Source: an uncultured Bacteroidota bacterium
Lineage (GTDB): Bacteria; Bacteroidota; Bacteroidia; Chitinophagales; Chitinophagaceae
NCBI GenBank assembly: GCA_903882965.1
Contig: CAIRZD010000065.1
Coordinates: 1 to 61,699, forward strand
DNA length: 61,699 nucleotides
Reading direction: 5' to 3'
Shown: positions 27,463-36,460 of the stretch, piece after piece
Layout of the letters: the number at the start of each line of letters is the position of its first letter
Position numbering within the stretch: position 1 is the stretch's first letter
Position numbers and translations under genes: made by a program
Notes under the pieces: model-generated
Databases searched by the model: none
Seen by the model: only the letters and a program-made list of their open reading frames with translations
Told to the model about the DNA's origin: nothing

Positions 27463-28353
27463 ATGAAACAACTATTACTCGCTCTTCTCTTCTTCCCGGC
27501 TTTCGCCCAAGGACAAACTCTAGGTATCAACTTTGATACTACCGGAAATTTCCCATTATACATCTATGCTATGCAATGGCAGGATTATATTACAATTGAC
27601 ACGTTACATTATAGCCACAATGCCTGGCAGGTAGGCAGGCCGCAAAAAGCTGTATTTGATACCGCATATTCTTATCGTAAAGTTATTGTCACTGATACGG
27701 CTATTCCATGCCCTCCTAATGATACTTCTGTATTCATTTTGACGTTCAAGGGTTACGTATCCTTAGGTAGCTGTGGTGTTGGAGGAGTCGTTAGTAACAT
27801 GTCATTTTATTACCAGTTGGACAAGGATACTACATCCATTGCTATGATCGAATTTTCCTCTGATAGTGGGCATACATGGATAAATGTTTATGATACTGCA
27901 ATAGCATATTATTTTGACACGGTAACACCATTAGCAAATACTACGATATGGAGTTATTGGTCTATAGGATCACTTGGGCCAATAATGGCGCTAATCTCAA
28001 ATGATTCGGTCATGTTTCGGTTTACGTATATCAGTAGCAGCGACACTTCGTTGCATCCCGGATGGATGATTGACGATATTGACATTCAATATATTTGCGG
28101 TGAAAAAACAGAATTAATAAATACAAGCAGCAAGATCTCCCTATTCCCTAATCCCGCGCAAGATGAGCTCTCTGTGCAGTCTACAGGAGTGCCAATCAAT
28201 AGTATAGTCATCACTAACATGTATGGGCAAACCATATACTCATTGCAAACTGTTAACTGCGAACTGCAAACCATTTACGTTGCTAACCTACCACCTAGTA
28301 TGTACTTAGTACGCGTGAATGATACAGAAGTACGCAAATTTGTAAAGGATTAG
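27463..28353 (+). CDS. Secreted protein with type IX sorting domain
   Basis: Signal peptide MKQLLLALLFFPAFAQG is followed by a beta-rich domain of about 200 residues rich in Asp, Ser and Thr (SSDSGHTWINVYDTAIAYYF resembles exported BNR/jelly-roll proteins, but I cannot name a family). The last ~75 residues are a type IX sorting domain: ISLFPNPAQDELSVQ ... YGQTIYSL ... MYLVRVND. Probably attached to or released from the cell surface through the T9SS. It lies alone between repeat-rich stretches. Confidence 0.75.
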   Translation: MKQLLLALLFFPAFAQGQTLGINFDTTGNFPLYIYAMQWQDYITIDTLHYSHNAWQVGRPQKAVFDTAYSYRKVIVTDTAIPCPPNDTSVFILTFKGYVSLGSCGVGGVVSNMSFYYQLDKDTTSIAMIEFSSDSGHTWINVYDTAIAYYFDTVTPLANTTIWSYWSIGSLGPIMALISNDSVMFRFTYISSSDTSLHPGWMIDDIDIQYICGEKTELINTSSKISLFPNPAQDELSVQSTGVPINSIVITNMYGQTIYSLQTVNCELQTIYVANLPPSMYLVRVNDTEVRKFVKD

Positions 28354-28379
28354 GGGAAAAATTTAGCGGAACATATAAT

Positions 28380-28406
28380 CTCAGCAGGTCATGGTTCGGC
28401 GCGGCT
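28380..28406. repeat. Dispersed 27-bp repeat, copy 1
   Basis: CTCAGCAGGTCATGGTTCGG plus 7 further bases recurs with two mismatches at 61601-61627, 33 kb away. In both places it lies near the GAGATTGCTTCG element. Confidence 0.75.
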
Positions 28407-28440
28407 GCCATGACAGTGCTTTGATAAGTATATTCATTTG

Positions 28441-28469
28441 TGAGATTGCTTCGTTCCTCGCAATGACGA
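28441..28469. repeat. GAGATTGCTTCG...CGCAATGACG element, copy 1
   Basis: A 29-bp element that recurs, with one change, at 61271-61299 and 61420-61448. Its ends (ATTGC/GCAAT and CG-rich middle) form a hairpin. Elements of this type are common dispersed repeats in many bacteria. Confidence 0.7.
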
Positions 28470-28534
28470 GTTGAATAGATGAGGGTACAAGAGTGTGGCG
28501 AGGACAGGGATAGTAGCAATATGTTTACTACCAA

Positions 28535-28587
28535 CTATTCTTTCACCCTTACCCGTGTAATATCAATAATATTCATTGGGTTGCTGC
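28535..28587 (-). pseudogene. 3'-end remnant of a peptide-binding-protein gene
   Basis: Read on the minus strand it encodes SNPMNIIDITRVRVKE-stop, nearly identical to the last residues of the intact gene at 30114-31760 (SNPMNIIDITRVEVKK). The DNA match 28541-28587 to 30120-30166 has about 41 of 47 identical bases and stops abruptly at the REP repeat. Nothing else of the gene is left. Confidence 0.75.
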
Positions 28588-28607
28588 ATCCTGTGTTGCT
28601 GGATTTC

Positions 28608-28758
28608 ACCCTTTCAGGGCTTGGGATGTGGAATATATTATGAGAATCACAGGGCGTTACCCTGTGCTTGTGATTGCGCCCTTTCAGGGCTTTTGATGAT
28701 GTGGGGTATATTATGAAGCACAGGGCATTGCCCTGTGCTAATGGTTTTGACCTTTCAG
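28608..28758. repeat. REP-type hairpin array
   Basis: Two consecutive units built of CCTTTCAGGGCTT, a GATGTGGnATATATTATGA stretch and a hairpin: ACAGGGCGTTACCCTGT (28649-28665), then CACAGGGCATTGCCCTGTG (28719-28737), closing with another CCTTTCAGGGC. A diverged unit lies at 29990-30105 beyond the transposase pseudogene. Confidence 0.85.
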
Positions 28759-28845
28759 GGCATATATTTATTATCTATGAGGAATTAGGTAATGTCTCAG
28801 TTTGAATATTTATTTACTTTCGTTGTCCAAAAGAAAAAATGGAGG

Positions 28846-29220
28846 ATGATGAATACAGTCGCGTGGATTTTACAGGGCGTTCTCGCTGCCTTTTTTATCA
28901 TGCCCGGTATCGGGAAAATTACAGGCAGTAGAGAAAAACACATTTCTGACGGACATATTAAGCCTGACGGAAATTTACTATTGATCCGTATTCTTGGCGT
29001 ATTAGAGTTATTGGGCTGTTTGGGTATAATAGTACCGTGGTTAACGGGAATTGCGCCAATCCTAACACCTATAACAGCGGTTGGATATAGTGTGATAATG
29101 ATAGCCGGGATAGTTAACCATACAATAAAGAAAGAGTTTAAAATGTTGCCTATGCTTGCTACAGTTCTGGCAGTGGCATCAATAGTGGCATATTATCGTT
29201 TTGCTTCAAAATGTCGTTAG
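28846..29220 (+). CDS. DoxX-like small membrane protein
   Basis: About 124 residues with four hydrophobic helices (starting NTVAWILQGVLAAFFIMPGIGKI, then LLIRILGVLELLGCLGIIVPW, TPITAVGYSVIMIAGIV, and a C-terminal MLATVLAVASIVAYY). This matches the DoxX/DoxD-like family of unknown membrane function. I prefer the ATG pair at 28846/28849, which follow GGAGG, over the ATG at 28792, which lies in the repeat flank. It is an isolated gene between REP units and a broken transposase. Confidence 0.65.
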   Translation: MMNTVAWILQGVLAAFFIMPGIGKITGSREKHISDGHIKPDGNLLLIRILGVLELLGCLGIIVPWLTGIAPILTPITAVGYSVIMIAGIVNHTIKKEFKMLPMLATVLAVASIVAYYRFASKCR

Positions 29221-29368
29221 AAGAATTCAAACTGAGACACTACCAGGAATTACGTTATGACCAGAGATAATTCATGGTTTTTATTGAGCTTTTATCATTA
29301 CGGCAAATAAGTCCTTTTGTTATATTTGTATAGGGTGTCCATATTTCTTAAAGTGAATAATAGAAAAA

Positions 29369-29480
29369 CCCCGAAGGGGCGTAATATGCCAGCGATGGGT
29401 ATTAGCACATCGAGATTAATGCACCCAAAAATGACAAAGCCCCAAAGGGGTGAGATCTGTAAATGATGTGCGTCATTTAC
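29369..29480. repeat. REP-like hairpins before the transposase
   Basis: CCCCGAAGGGGC at 29369-29380, GCCCCAAAGGGG at 29439-29450 and a TAAATGA/TCATTTA hairpin ending at 29479, just before the transposase start. They look like the substrate repeats of REP-associated transposases. Confidence 0.6.
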
Positions 29481-29506
29481 GGTGGTAACAAAATAAAAAC
29501 AAGAGC

Positions 29507-29959
29507 ATGGGACAATCGCTAGTAAGAAATTATATCCATATCGTGTTTAGCACCAAACACAGGGAGCCATTAATACAACCCCCTTATGAGGATGAATTAC
29601 ATAGTTACGTATGAGGTATTTGCAAAAACCTGGAATGCAATCCGATACAAGTAGGTGGATATACAGACCATATCCATATACTTTGTACGTTATCAAAAAA
29701 AATAGCTTTGATGAAATTGCTTGAAGAAGTGAAAGCACACTCATCAAAATGGATGAAGTCAAAAGATGCATCACTCAAAAACTTTTACTGGCAGAATGGT
29801 TACGGTGCGTTTTCGGTGAATCCGACGGAAATAGATGCCGTTATCGAATATATCGCAAACCAACACGATCATCATCGCAAAAGAACATTTCAGGAAGAGT
29901 ATAGGGCGTTTTTGAAAAAGTATAAAATTGAGTATGATGAGCAATATGTGTGGGAGTAG
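29507..29959 (+). pseudogene. REP-associated (IS200-like, Y1) transposase, broken by an internal stop
   Basis: Reading from the ATG at 29507 gives MGQSLVRNYIHIVFSTKHRE..., a TnpA_REP start, but codon 36 is TGA (29612-29614). In the same frame the protein continues GGYTDHIHILC (the HUH pair), KLLEEVKAHSSKW and IEYIANQHDHHRKRTF, which carries the catalytic Tyr, to a stop at 29959. At 150 residues the whole is full-length for the family, so a single nonsense change inactivates it; a downstream ATG gives only the last ~83 codons. It is flanked by REP-type hairpins on both sides. Confidence 0.88.
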
Positions 29960-29989
29960 TTGTTAGGTTCAGGCGTTATATGTACAATA

Positions 29990-30105
29990 CAGACAGATTG
30001 CGCCCATTCAAGGCTTGGTGGAGATGTGGGATATGTTATGAATTACAGAATCATAGGGCTATACCCTATGCTGTTGATTACGACCCTTTGGGGCTTTGTC
30101 TATTT
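29990..30105. repeat. REP-type unit after the transposase
   Basis: Carries the GATGTGGGATATGTTATGAA stretch and the hairpin CATAGGG/CCCTATG (30052-30058 with 30064-30070), ending CCCTTTGGGGCTT. It is a diverged member of the array at 28608-28758. Confidence 0.7.
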
Positions 30106-30113
30106 AAAAATCA

Positions 30114-31760
30114 TCATTTTTTCACTTCCACCCGTGTAATATCAATAATGTTCATAGGGTTGCTGCGGAAGCCGATGATATTGTTTTGGATCAAATGGGC
30201 GAGGCGCTCGTAATATAATGGCACTACCGGTGCATAGCTCATAGCGAGGCTATCCATGCGGCGGTATAGCAGCCAGCGGGCGGTATCCGGCAAATTGAGG
30301 CTTTCATCATACCATTTATCGAATGTGGGATCACTGAAGCGGGTATAATTTTGGGGTGCGGGATAATGGCTGTTGAAAAATACAAGATAGGTTTCGGCAT
30401 CGGGGTAATCTGCCAGCCATTGCGCCCGGAAGAACACCGCTTTTCCCTTACTCATTTGTTGTTTTAAAACATTGGGTTGCATCAGCTCAATGTTCACGGT
30501 TATGCCTACTTCCTGTAGCTCGCTGGCTATAAAGTTTACAATGTCTTCGTAGTTATTGGGCACCAATATTTTTATAGGTTTCAGGCCTTTTCCATTTGGG
30601 TAGCCAGCTTCTGCGAGTAACTGCAATGCTTTGGCCGGATCATAATTATATCCGTAATGGGCACTACTGTCGTAACCGGGCATGCCTGCAGGAATGAATC
30701 CTTGTGTGGCGGGTATCTCCAGCCCGTTTTTAAAGTAGGTAACTATTTTTTGCCGGTCGATAGCATAGTTAATTGCTCTGCGCACAAGTGGGTTGCGGGT
30801 CGGTTCATCCGTCATTATGGGGTTTGCGGTATCGGTAAGAAATCCGAGGTATTCGGTATTGAGATAAGTGCTTTTTTCAAGGCGGAATTTATTTTTAAAT
30901 TCTTTTTTTAAATTCCCGTCTTTAGATAGCAGGAGGTCTTTGAACGAACCGTCTATGCCATTCACAAAATCGATCTTGCCCTGGCGGAACAATAGAAACT
31001 CAGTAGCTTTGCTATCAACAAATGTTACCTGCACAGCAGATAAATAGGGCAGTTTATTTCCTGTGCTGTCGTGCTCCCAATAATGCGGATTTCTGAGCAG
31101 GTTCAGTACATTGCCCTCATCCCAGTAACTGAACATAAAAGGCCCGGTGCCACAGGGATGATTACGGAAGTCTTTGCCCCAATGTTCCACCACTTCATGT
31201 GGTACGATATTGCAATAAGCCATACTCAATATTTCCGGCAGCGGCCGGAAGGGAGATCTGAGATTTATTTGGAATGTGGTATCGTCAATAGCTACGAAAG
31301 GAATTGTTTCCGCTACTTTGCCATTAAATATCCAAGCACCGGGCGATGCGGTTTTGGGATCCATGATGCGGTTAAAACTATATACCACATCAGGTGCGGT
31401 CATTCTTCTACCTTTTCCGCCTTCAAAAATTACATTATCGTGGAAATACACGTCGCCCCTCAAGTGAAAAGTATATACGAGGCCGTTTTCATTGACTTCC
31501 CAGGATCTGGCCAAGGATGGAATTAAATGCAAATGTTCATCTGTTTCCAAAAGTGTATTGTATACCATGTGGTCTATCCACATCATATTGAGGTCCTTTG
31601 CAAATGCCGGGTCTATAGACTCCAAATAACCGGCAGAGATATTAAGGTGAAAAACATTTTTTTGATTGGTATGTGGGGTGGGGTTACAGGCTGAAATAAA
31701 TAAACAGGCCAGCCAGGCAAAAGCAAAATAATATCTGTTGTTTATGCTCATTTTGGCCAT
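30114..31760 (-). CDS. Peptide-type ABC transporter substrate-binding lipoprotein
   Basis: Family 5 solute-binding protein (oligopeptide/nickel type). The N-terminus has a lipobox ending FISAC, so it is lipid-anchored; the start could be 31760 or the ATG at 31751. Family patterns include LARSWEVNENGLVYTFHLRGDVYFHDN, DVVYSFNRIMDP, GTGPFMF, RRAINYAIDRQKIVTY and NPMNIIDITR at the end. No permease or ATPase genes lie near it, so the transport partners must be elsewhere. A scrap of a second copy's 3' end lies 1.5 kb downstream. Confidence 0.87.
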   Translation of the reverse strand: MAKMSINNRYYFAFAWLACLFISACNPTPHTNQKNVFHLNISAGYLESIDPAFAKDLNMMWIDHMVYNTLLETDEHLHLIPSLARSWEVNENGLVYTFHLRGDVYFHDNVIFEGGKGRRMTAPDVVYSFNRIMDPKTASPGAWIFNGKVAETIPFVAIDDTTFQINLRSPFRPLPEILSMAYCNIVPHEVVEHWGKDFRNHPCGTGPFMFSYWDEGNVLNLLRNPHYWEHDSTGNKLPYLSAVQVTFVDSKATEFLLFRQGKIDFVNGIDGSFKDLLLSKDGNLKKEFKNKFRLEKSTYLNTEYLGFLTDTANPIMTDEPTRNPLVRRAINYAIDRQKIVTYFKNGLEIPATQGFIPAGMPGYDSSAHYGYNYDPAKALQLLAEAGYPNGKGLKPIKILVPNNYEDIVNFIASELQEVGITVNIELMQPNVLKQQMSKGKAVFFRAQWLADYPDAETYLVFFNSHYPAPQNYTRFSDPTFDKWYDESLNLPDTARWLLYRRMDSLAMSYAPVVPLYYERLAHLIQNNIIGFRSNPMNIIDITRVEVKK

Positions 31761-31967
31761 TAAGTGAAGATAACAAAATAAATCCCACCATCTTACTTGT
31801 TCTTTTCCATTTTTTCGGCGTTGTCAACCCTTTAAATAGGTTTACTATTTGCAGTTTTGACGCCTTGAAAAAAAGAAAAATAACTGCGCAATCTGGTAAT
31901 ATTTACTTTGTTATCTTCACTAATGCAAATTAACTAAAATGAACAGTAATTTTGAGAAAACAAAAGT

Positions 31968-32690
31968 ATGGGCACAAAGCTTTCTGTGAATATAAATAAG
32001 ATAGCCACACTGCGAAACAGCAGAGGCGGCAATAATCCTGATGTGGTAAAAGCAGCAATAGATTGCCAACATTTCGGGGCAGACGGAATAACTGTGCATC
32101 CGCGGCCAGATGAGCGGCATATAAGATATAGTGATGTGCGGGAGATCAGCAATATCATCACAACAGAGTTCAATATAGAAGGAAACCCGCTTGAAGATAA
32201 ATTTGTGAACCTGGTGCTGGAAGTAAAGCCCGCGCAGGTAACCCTGGTGCCGGATAGCCCGGGGCAGTTAACATCCAATCACGGCTGGGATACTATAAAA
32301 GAAAAAGAATACCTGCAGCGGATAATTGCGGTATTTAAAAACGCGGGTATCCGTGTTTCCATATTTGTTGACCCGGTGGAGCGTATAGTTGCTGCCGCTG
32401 CGGATACCGGCACAGACCGCGTGGAGCTTTATACCGAAGATTATGCCAAGAATTACCGGAAAGATAAAAATGCCGCTGTTGCAGCATATGTAAAAGCCGC
32501 AGCGATTGCCGGAGAAAATAACCTTGGCCTTAATGCGGGGCATGACCTGGATCGCGAAAACCTTCAATTCTTTAAACAATCAATACCATCATTGTTGGAA
32601 GTTTCTATTGGGCACGCCTTGATTTCTGATGCGTTGTACTATGGGCTGGAGAATGCGATACAACTGTATAAAAGAGCCCTGATGATTTAG
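31968..32690 (+). CDS. pdxJ: Pyridoxine 5'-phosphate synthase
   Basis: Closes the pyridoxine ring from aminoacetone phosphate and deoxyxylulose phosphate. TIM-barrel protein with the family start KLSVNINKIATLRNSRGG, then GADGITVHPRPDERHIRYSDV, LVPDSPGQLTSNHGWD, ELYTEDYA, NAGHDLDRENL and the EVSIGHALISDAL end. 240 residues is normal. Single gene with a near-consensus -7 (TTACTTTG) about 60 bp upstream. Confidence 0.96.
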   Translation: MGTKLSVNINKIATLRNSRGGNNPDVVKAAIDCQHFGADGITVHPRPDERHIRYSDVREISNIITTEFNIEGNPLEDKFVNLVLEVKPAQVTLVPDSPGQLTSNHGWDTIKEKEYLQRIIAVFKNAGIRVSIFVDPVERIVAAAADTGTDRVELYTEDYAKNYRKDKNAAVAAYVKAAAIAGENNLGLNAGHDLDRENLQFFKQSIPSLLEVSIGHALISDALYYGLENAIQLYKRALMI

Positions 32691-32782
32691 TGGTAATAGC
32701 TCTGCAAGTTTGGAGCTGAATTACTTTTTATTTTAGGCGCAACTATTTGAATAAAAAACGAAAATATATTAATAAAGCGCAT

Positions 32783-32790
32783 TAACTTTG
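32783..32790 (+). promoter_or_regulatory. -7 element of the first DUF5723 gene
   Basis: TAACTTTG matching TAnnTTTG, 21 nt before the ATG. Confidence 0.5.
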
Positions 32791-32811
32791 CGTAAACATT
32801 TAATTTAGTGA

Positions 32812-34251
32812 ATGAATAAAAAAACACTCACCTCTTTTTTATTTTTCACGCTTATCGCTATAACAAGCAACGCTCAAAATAACATGGGCGTAGCTACGGG
32901 TAGCTATAGCCGGATAAACAGTATGTATCTTAATCCTGCTAATATTGCCAGCAGTGATGAAAAGATCACTATTAACTTTATTGGTTTCAATGTAGGAGTT
33001 GATAATAACCTCGGTACATTCAGTAAGATAAGCGACCTGGGCCAGGCCCTTAGCAGCAAAGATTCAAATTCACAAAGTGTTTTTACAAATTCTGGCAGGA
33101 AGGATTTTAGTATGATAGTGCCTGCAGTGAATATTCATGGCCCCGGGATAATATTTAGTATAAACAGGAAAAACAGCATAGCCATCACTACAGGTATCAG
33201 GGTCATTAACCAGTTCAATAATTTTGACCAGCAATTATACAATACTGTCACAAATACCAACAGCATTACTAATACAAACTACAGCTACTCAACCCAGAAG
33301 TTTAACTGGACGGCACATATGTGGAATGAAATAGGTATTACCTATGGCGGTGTAATCATTGACAGGTCGAGGTCGGAACTGAAAGTTGGTGTTACTTTAC
33401 GCAGGCTTGGGGGCGTTGGTTATTTGGGCCTTAAAGGGAATCTGGATGTTAATTACAATGCAGGTGCTGACTCATTTCATGCAACCAATTCACAACTTGA
33501 GTTTGCAAGTAATATAGTAAGTGACAACCAGGCGGTTTTTAATGGCATAACCTCAGCAAATTTATTGAGTAGGTTTTTTGGTGCCAGCGCGGGAAGTGGT
33601 TTAGGCGGGGATGCCGGAATAATATACCGTTACCGTATAGGCAAACTTGATGATGACGCCCATCCTACACACGATATCGTTTTATCAGCATCGGTAAAGG
33701 ATATGGGTGCGATCAATTATAAAACTAATAACTCAAACATTAGTGTTGGCGGTAATGGATATCTGACAGGGCAGGGGTTATCAAATAATGTAACCAATTA
33801 TACCTCATTTAAAAACTACATGAACCAGCAAGGCTTTAGTGCGGATACATCTTCTGCGGCTACAAAAGTTCATATGCCCACAGCACTTATTTTAAGTGCA
33901 GATTATCGTTTGTACTGGCGTTTTTATGTAAATGCAACCTTTATAGACAACCTTGTAAATCGTGACAATTTTGGCAACTCATATTATAACCAGTTTACAG
34001 TGACTCCAAGATATGATTCGAGGTTAATAAGTTTTGCTATACCGATCACTTATAGCTGGCTGGCAAACGATATGAAAGTGGGTTTCGGATTTAGATTCAG
34101 CGGATTTTTCGTAGGTAGCGATGATATGCTGGCTTTATTCAGCAGCCACCAATATGGTTTCGATGTTTATATGGGAGGATATGTTCCTATAAAATTCAAG
34201 AGAAAGAAACGACTGGAAGAACATGACCATTGGGAGCGGATTGTAGAGTAA
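32812..34251 (+). CDS. DUF5723-type outer-membrane protein (paralogue 1)
   Basis: Signal peptide (TLIAITSNAQ) and a long beta-barrel of about 455 residues with features NMGVATGSYSRINSMYLNPANIA, IGFNVGVDNNLG and repeated VGSDDMLALF..HQYGFDVYMGGYVP near the end. The NPANIA start is typical of PorV/FadL-related Bacteroidota barrels annotated DUF5723. A very similar gene follows 100 bp downstream. Function is unknown; an outer-membrane location is inferred. Confidence 0.75.
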   Translation: MNKKTLTSFLFFTLIAITSNAQNNMGVATGSYSRINSMYLNPANIASSDEKITINFIGFNVGVDNNLGTFSKISDLGQALSSKDSNSQSVFTNSGRKDFSMIVPAVNIHGPGIIFSINRKNSIAITTGIRVINQFNNFDQQLYNTVTNTNSITNTNYSYSTQKFNWTAHMWNEIGITYGGVIIDRSRSELKVGVTLRRLGGVGYLGLKGNLDVNYNAGADSFHATNSQLEFASNIVSDNQAVFNGITSANLLSRFFGASAGSGLGGDAGIIYRYRIGKLDDDAHPTHDIVLSASVKDMGAINYKTNNSNISVGGNGYLTGQGLSNNVTNYTSFKNYMNQQGFSADTSSAATKVHMPTALILSADYRLYWRFYVNATFIDNLVNRDNFGNSYYNQFTVTPRYDSRLISFAIPITYSWLANDMKVGFGFRFSGFFVGSDDMLALFSSHQYGFDVYMGGYVPIKFKRKKRLEEHDHWERIVE

Positions 34252-34367
34252 ACATTATATTTTAACGCAATATTCCATTCAAGCAATATTTCACGATACC
34301 CATATATTGAAGATTTATTAAAGTTTCTTTGTAATTTGGGGCTGCAAAAGTGTTAATGCGATCAGAT

Positions 34368-35945
34368 ATGAGGAATGTTTACATCAAGTTATCTATAATT
34401 GCTGTAGCAATTATTTTGTTTTCAATTACGGCCCATGCGCAGTTTAATCTAGGTATTGCTACCAGCAACTGGAGTGGAACAAACAGCCTGTATCTAAACC
34501 CCGCTAATATTGCCGATGCACGTGAGAAATTCACCATAGACCTGTTTTCTTTAAACATGGGTGTTGATAACAACCTTGGTTCTCTTAATAGTAAAGGTGG
34601 TCTGATTGGTGCAGTTACCAATGGCAATACCAATAACATGTTTGCTTATTCAAATAATAATCAGTTCAGTTTGCTGGCACCTTATGCAAGAGTGAACGGA
34701 CCGGGTTTTATGATCAGCATCAATCATAAACACAGCATAGCATTTACTACAGCAATCAGGGGAATGAACCAGTTTAATAACTTCGACAAAACGCTTTATC
34801 AAACGATCACAAATACAAGTAGTGTTGCCAGTGGCAATGTAGATATTACCTCAAGTAAGTTCAATTATACTGCTCACCTTTGGAGTGAAGCCGGGCTTTC
34901 ATATGCGGGTGTGTTATTGGATAAAGAGCACAACGAATTAAAGGTAGGTGCGACATTGCGCTATCTTGGCGGTATAGCATATGTGGGCCTGAAGGGCGAT
35001 AATCTAAATGCTAAGTATACTAGTGGAAGTGATTCTTTTCTTGCCGCCACCAATTCAGACATAGAGTATTCAAGTAATGTGCTTAGTACAAGCAGCGCTA
35101 TAAGTAATGGCCTTTCAAACAACAGCCTGCTAAGTGAGTTCTTTAGTGGAAAGGCGGGAAGCGGTATAGGTGGTGATATAGGAATTGTATATGATTACAT
35201 TAAAGATCCCAGCCGCGAAACATATGATATGGATGGCAAAACAGGATTGGTAGACTATTCGAAAAACAGGTATACGCTACGCCTGTCTGCTTCTGTGGTA
35301 GATATTGGCTCCATATTGTATAATAGTAACAACAACTCAAACGCAGAGATAAGAGGTAACGGAGTGCTGACCGGTACCGGGCTGAAAAACAACATAAGTA
35401 ATTATACTGATTTCAGAAATTATATTGTGGGCCAGGGTTTTACTGCAGATACCGCTCATAAGAACACAAGGGTGTATATGCCAACAAGATTATTGCTGAG
35501 CGCCGATTACGACATATATAAACGCTGGTATGTAAATGCTACTTTTATTGCCAATCTTGCTAACCGCGAAAACTTCGGCAATTCATATTACAACCAGTTT
35601 ACAGTAACGCCGCGTTATGATACGCGCTGGCTAAGTGTAGGGTTACCTATTACATATAGCATGCTCAGTAATAGCATTAAAGCAGGTATTGGTATACGGG
35701 TGAGTGGATTTTTTGTGGGCAGCGATGATATGCTGGCGTTGTTTGCAAACCACCAGTATGGGTTCAACTTTTATATAGGTGGCTTTGTTCCTTTCGATAA
35801 ATTCAAACCGAAAGACCGCGATGGTGACCATGTATCAAACAGGAAGGATGAATGCCCTGATCAGTTTGGCACATGGGAAAACAGGGGTTGCCCTGTTGCT
35901 GACAAAGACAATGAAAAAGAATCGGATGATAAAACTGAAAATTGA
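34368..35945 (+). CDS. DUF5723-type outer-membrane protein (paralogue 2) with Asp-rich tail
   Basis: Close paralogue of the preceding gene: SLYLNPANIADAREKFTIDL, LGSLNSK, FVGSDDMLALFANHQYGFNF. The ATG at 34368 gives a good signal peptide (MRNVYIKLSIIAVAIILF, ending AHAQ) and is preferred to 34350. Unlike paralogue 1 it ends with an extension of about 40 residues, DRDGDHVSNRKDECPDQFG ... RGCP, a thrombospondin type-3-like calcium-binding motif, then an acidic tail. The pair looks like a tandem duplication with a later tail gain or loss. Confidence 0.75.
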   Translation: MRNVYIKLSIIAVAIILFSITAHAQFNLGIATSNWSGTNSLYLNPANIADAREKFTIDLFSLNMGVDNNLGSLNSKGGLIGAVTNGNTNNMFAYSNNNQFSLLAPYARVNGPGFMISINHKHSIAFTTAIRGMNQFNNFDKTLYQTITNTSSVASGNVDITSSKFNYTAHLWSEAGLSYAGVLLDKEHNELKVGATLRYLGGIAYVGLKGDNLNAKYTSGSDSFLAATNSDIEYSSNVLSTSSAISNGLSNNSLLSEFFSGKAGSGIGGDIGIVYDYIKDPSRETYDMDGKTGLVDYSKNRYTLRLSASVVDIGSILYNSNNNSNAEIRGNGVLTGTGLKNNISNYTDFRNYIVGQGFTADTAHKNTRVYMPTRLLLSADYDIYKRWYVNATFIANLANRENFGNSYYNQFTVTPRYDTRWLSVGLPITYSMLSNSIKAGIGIRVSGFFVGSDDMLALFANHQYGFNFYIGGFVPFDKFKPKDRDGDHVSNRKDECPDQFGTWENRGCPVADKDNEKESDDKTEN

Positions 35946-35956
35946 TATTTTCAGTT
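35933..35956. terminator. Hairpin at the convergent gene end
   Basis: AACTGAAAAT and ATTTTCAGTT around TGAT, overlapping the stop codon of the barrel gene and ending 1 bp before the stop of the marR gene. There is no T-run, so the terminator role is inferred from position. Confidence 0.45.
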
Positions 35957-36406
35957 CTACCCCCTCATTTTTTCAAGAATATTATTAAGCGTTTTTGCTT
36001 CTGCTTCATCAATCATTAACAGATCCTCTGTTGTCTTGTCTATTGATTTTCGGGCCTTGTCAATTAATGATATTCCTTTTTCGGTAAGTGCAACAAGTGT
36101 TTCCCGTTTATCATGTTCTGATGTGATGCGGCTGGCAAGTTTTTTCTCTACCAGCTTATCTACGATACGTGGCACATTAGAACTTTTCTCCACCATACGG
36201 GAAGCAATATCCTTTACCCGCATCTCATCGGGATGGCTGCCATTGAGAATGCGCATTACATTATGCTGCTCCAGGCTGATACCATGAGGTTTAAGTGCGG
36301 CAATGAGCTGATCTTTAAACCAATAGGCTGTATGAAGCATATTCAGGGATGCTTTATGTTTCTCATTTACAAACCGGTTTGATTTTATCACGTCATTAAT
36401 TTTCAT
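35957..36406 (-). CDS. MarR-family transcriptional regulator
   Basis: Winged-helix repressor. The 149 residues show the MarR layout: N-terminal dimerisation helix, the HTH with GISLEQHNVMRIL and MRVKDIASRM, the wing with RVDKLVEKKLASRITSEHDKRETLVALTEKG, and a C-terminal dimerisation helix. The DKR pair of the wing is intact. The gene is convergent with the barrel gene and lies next to the TonB receptor on the same strand, but the effector is not visible. Confidence 0.88.
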   Translation of the reverse strand: MKINDVIKSNRFVNEKHKASLNMLHTAYWFKDQLIAALKPHGISLEQHNVMRILNGSHPDEMRVKDIASRMVEKSSNVPRIVDKLVEKKLASRITSEHDKRETLVALTEKGISLIDKARKSIDKTTEDLLMIDEAEAKTLNNILEKMRG

Positions 36407-36460
36407 CGGGGCAAGTATATTTTGTTAGTGATTAAATAAAGCGAAGAATTAAAATCGTCA

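Noticed and set aside
28608-28758. CRISPR array at the repeated hairpins
   Set aside because: Only two units with variable spacing, hairpin-rich repeats without unique spacers of constant length, and no cas genes; REP elements explain it.
29950-30213. 87-codon frame after the transposase
   Set aside because: It runs through a REP unit and into the antisense of the peptide-binding gene; typical of repeat-derived frames.
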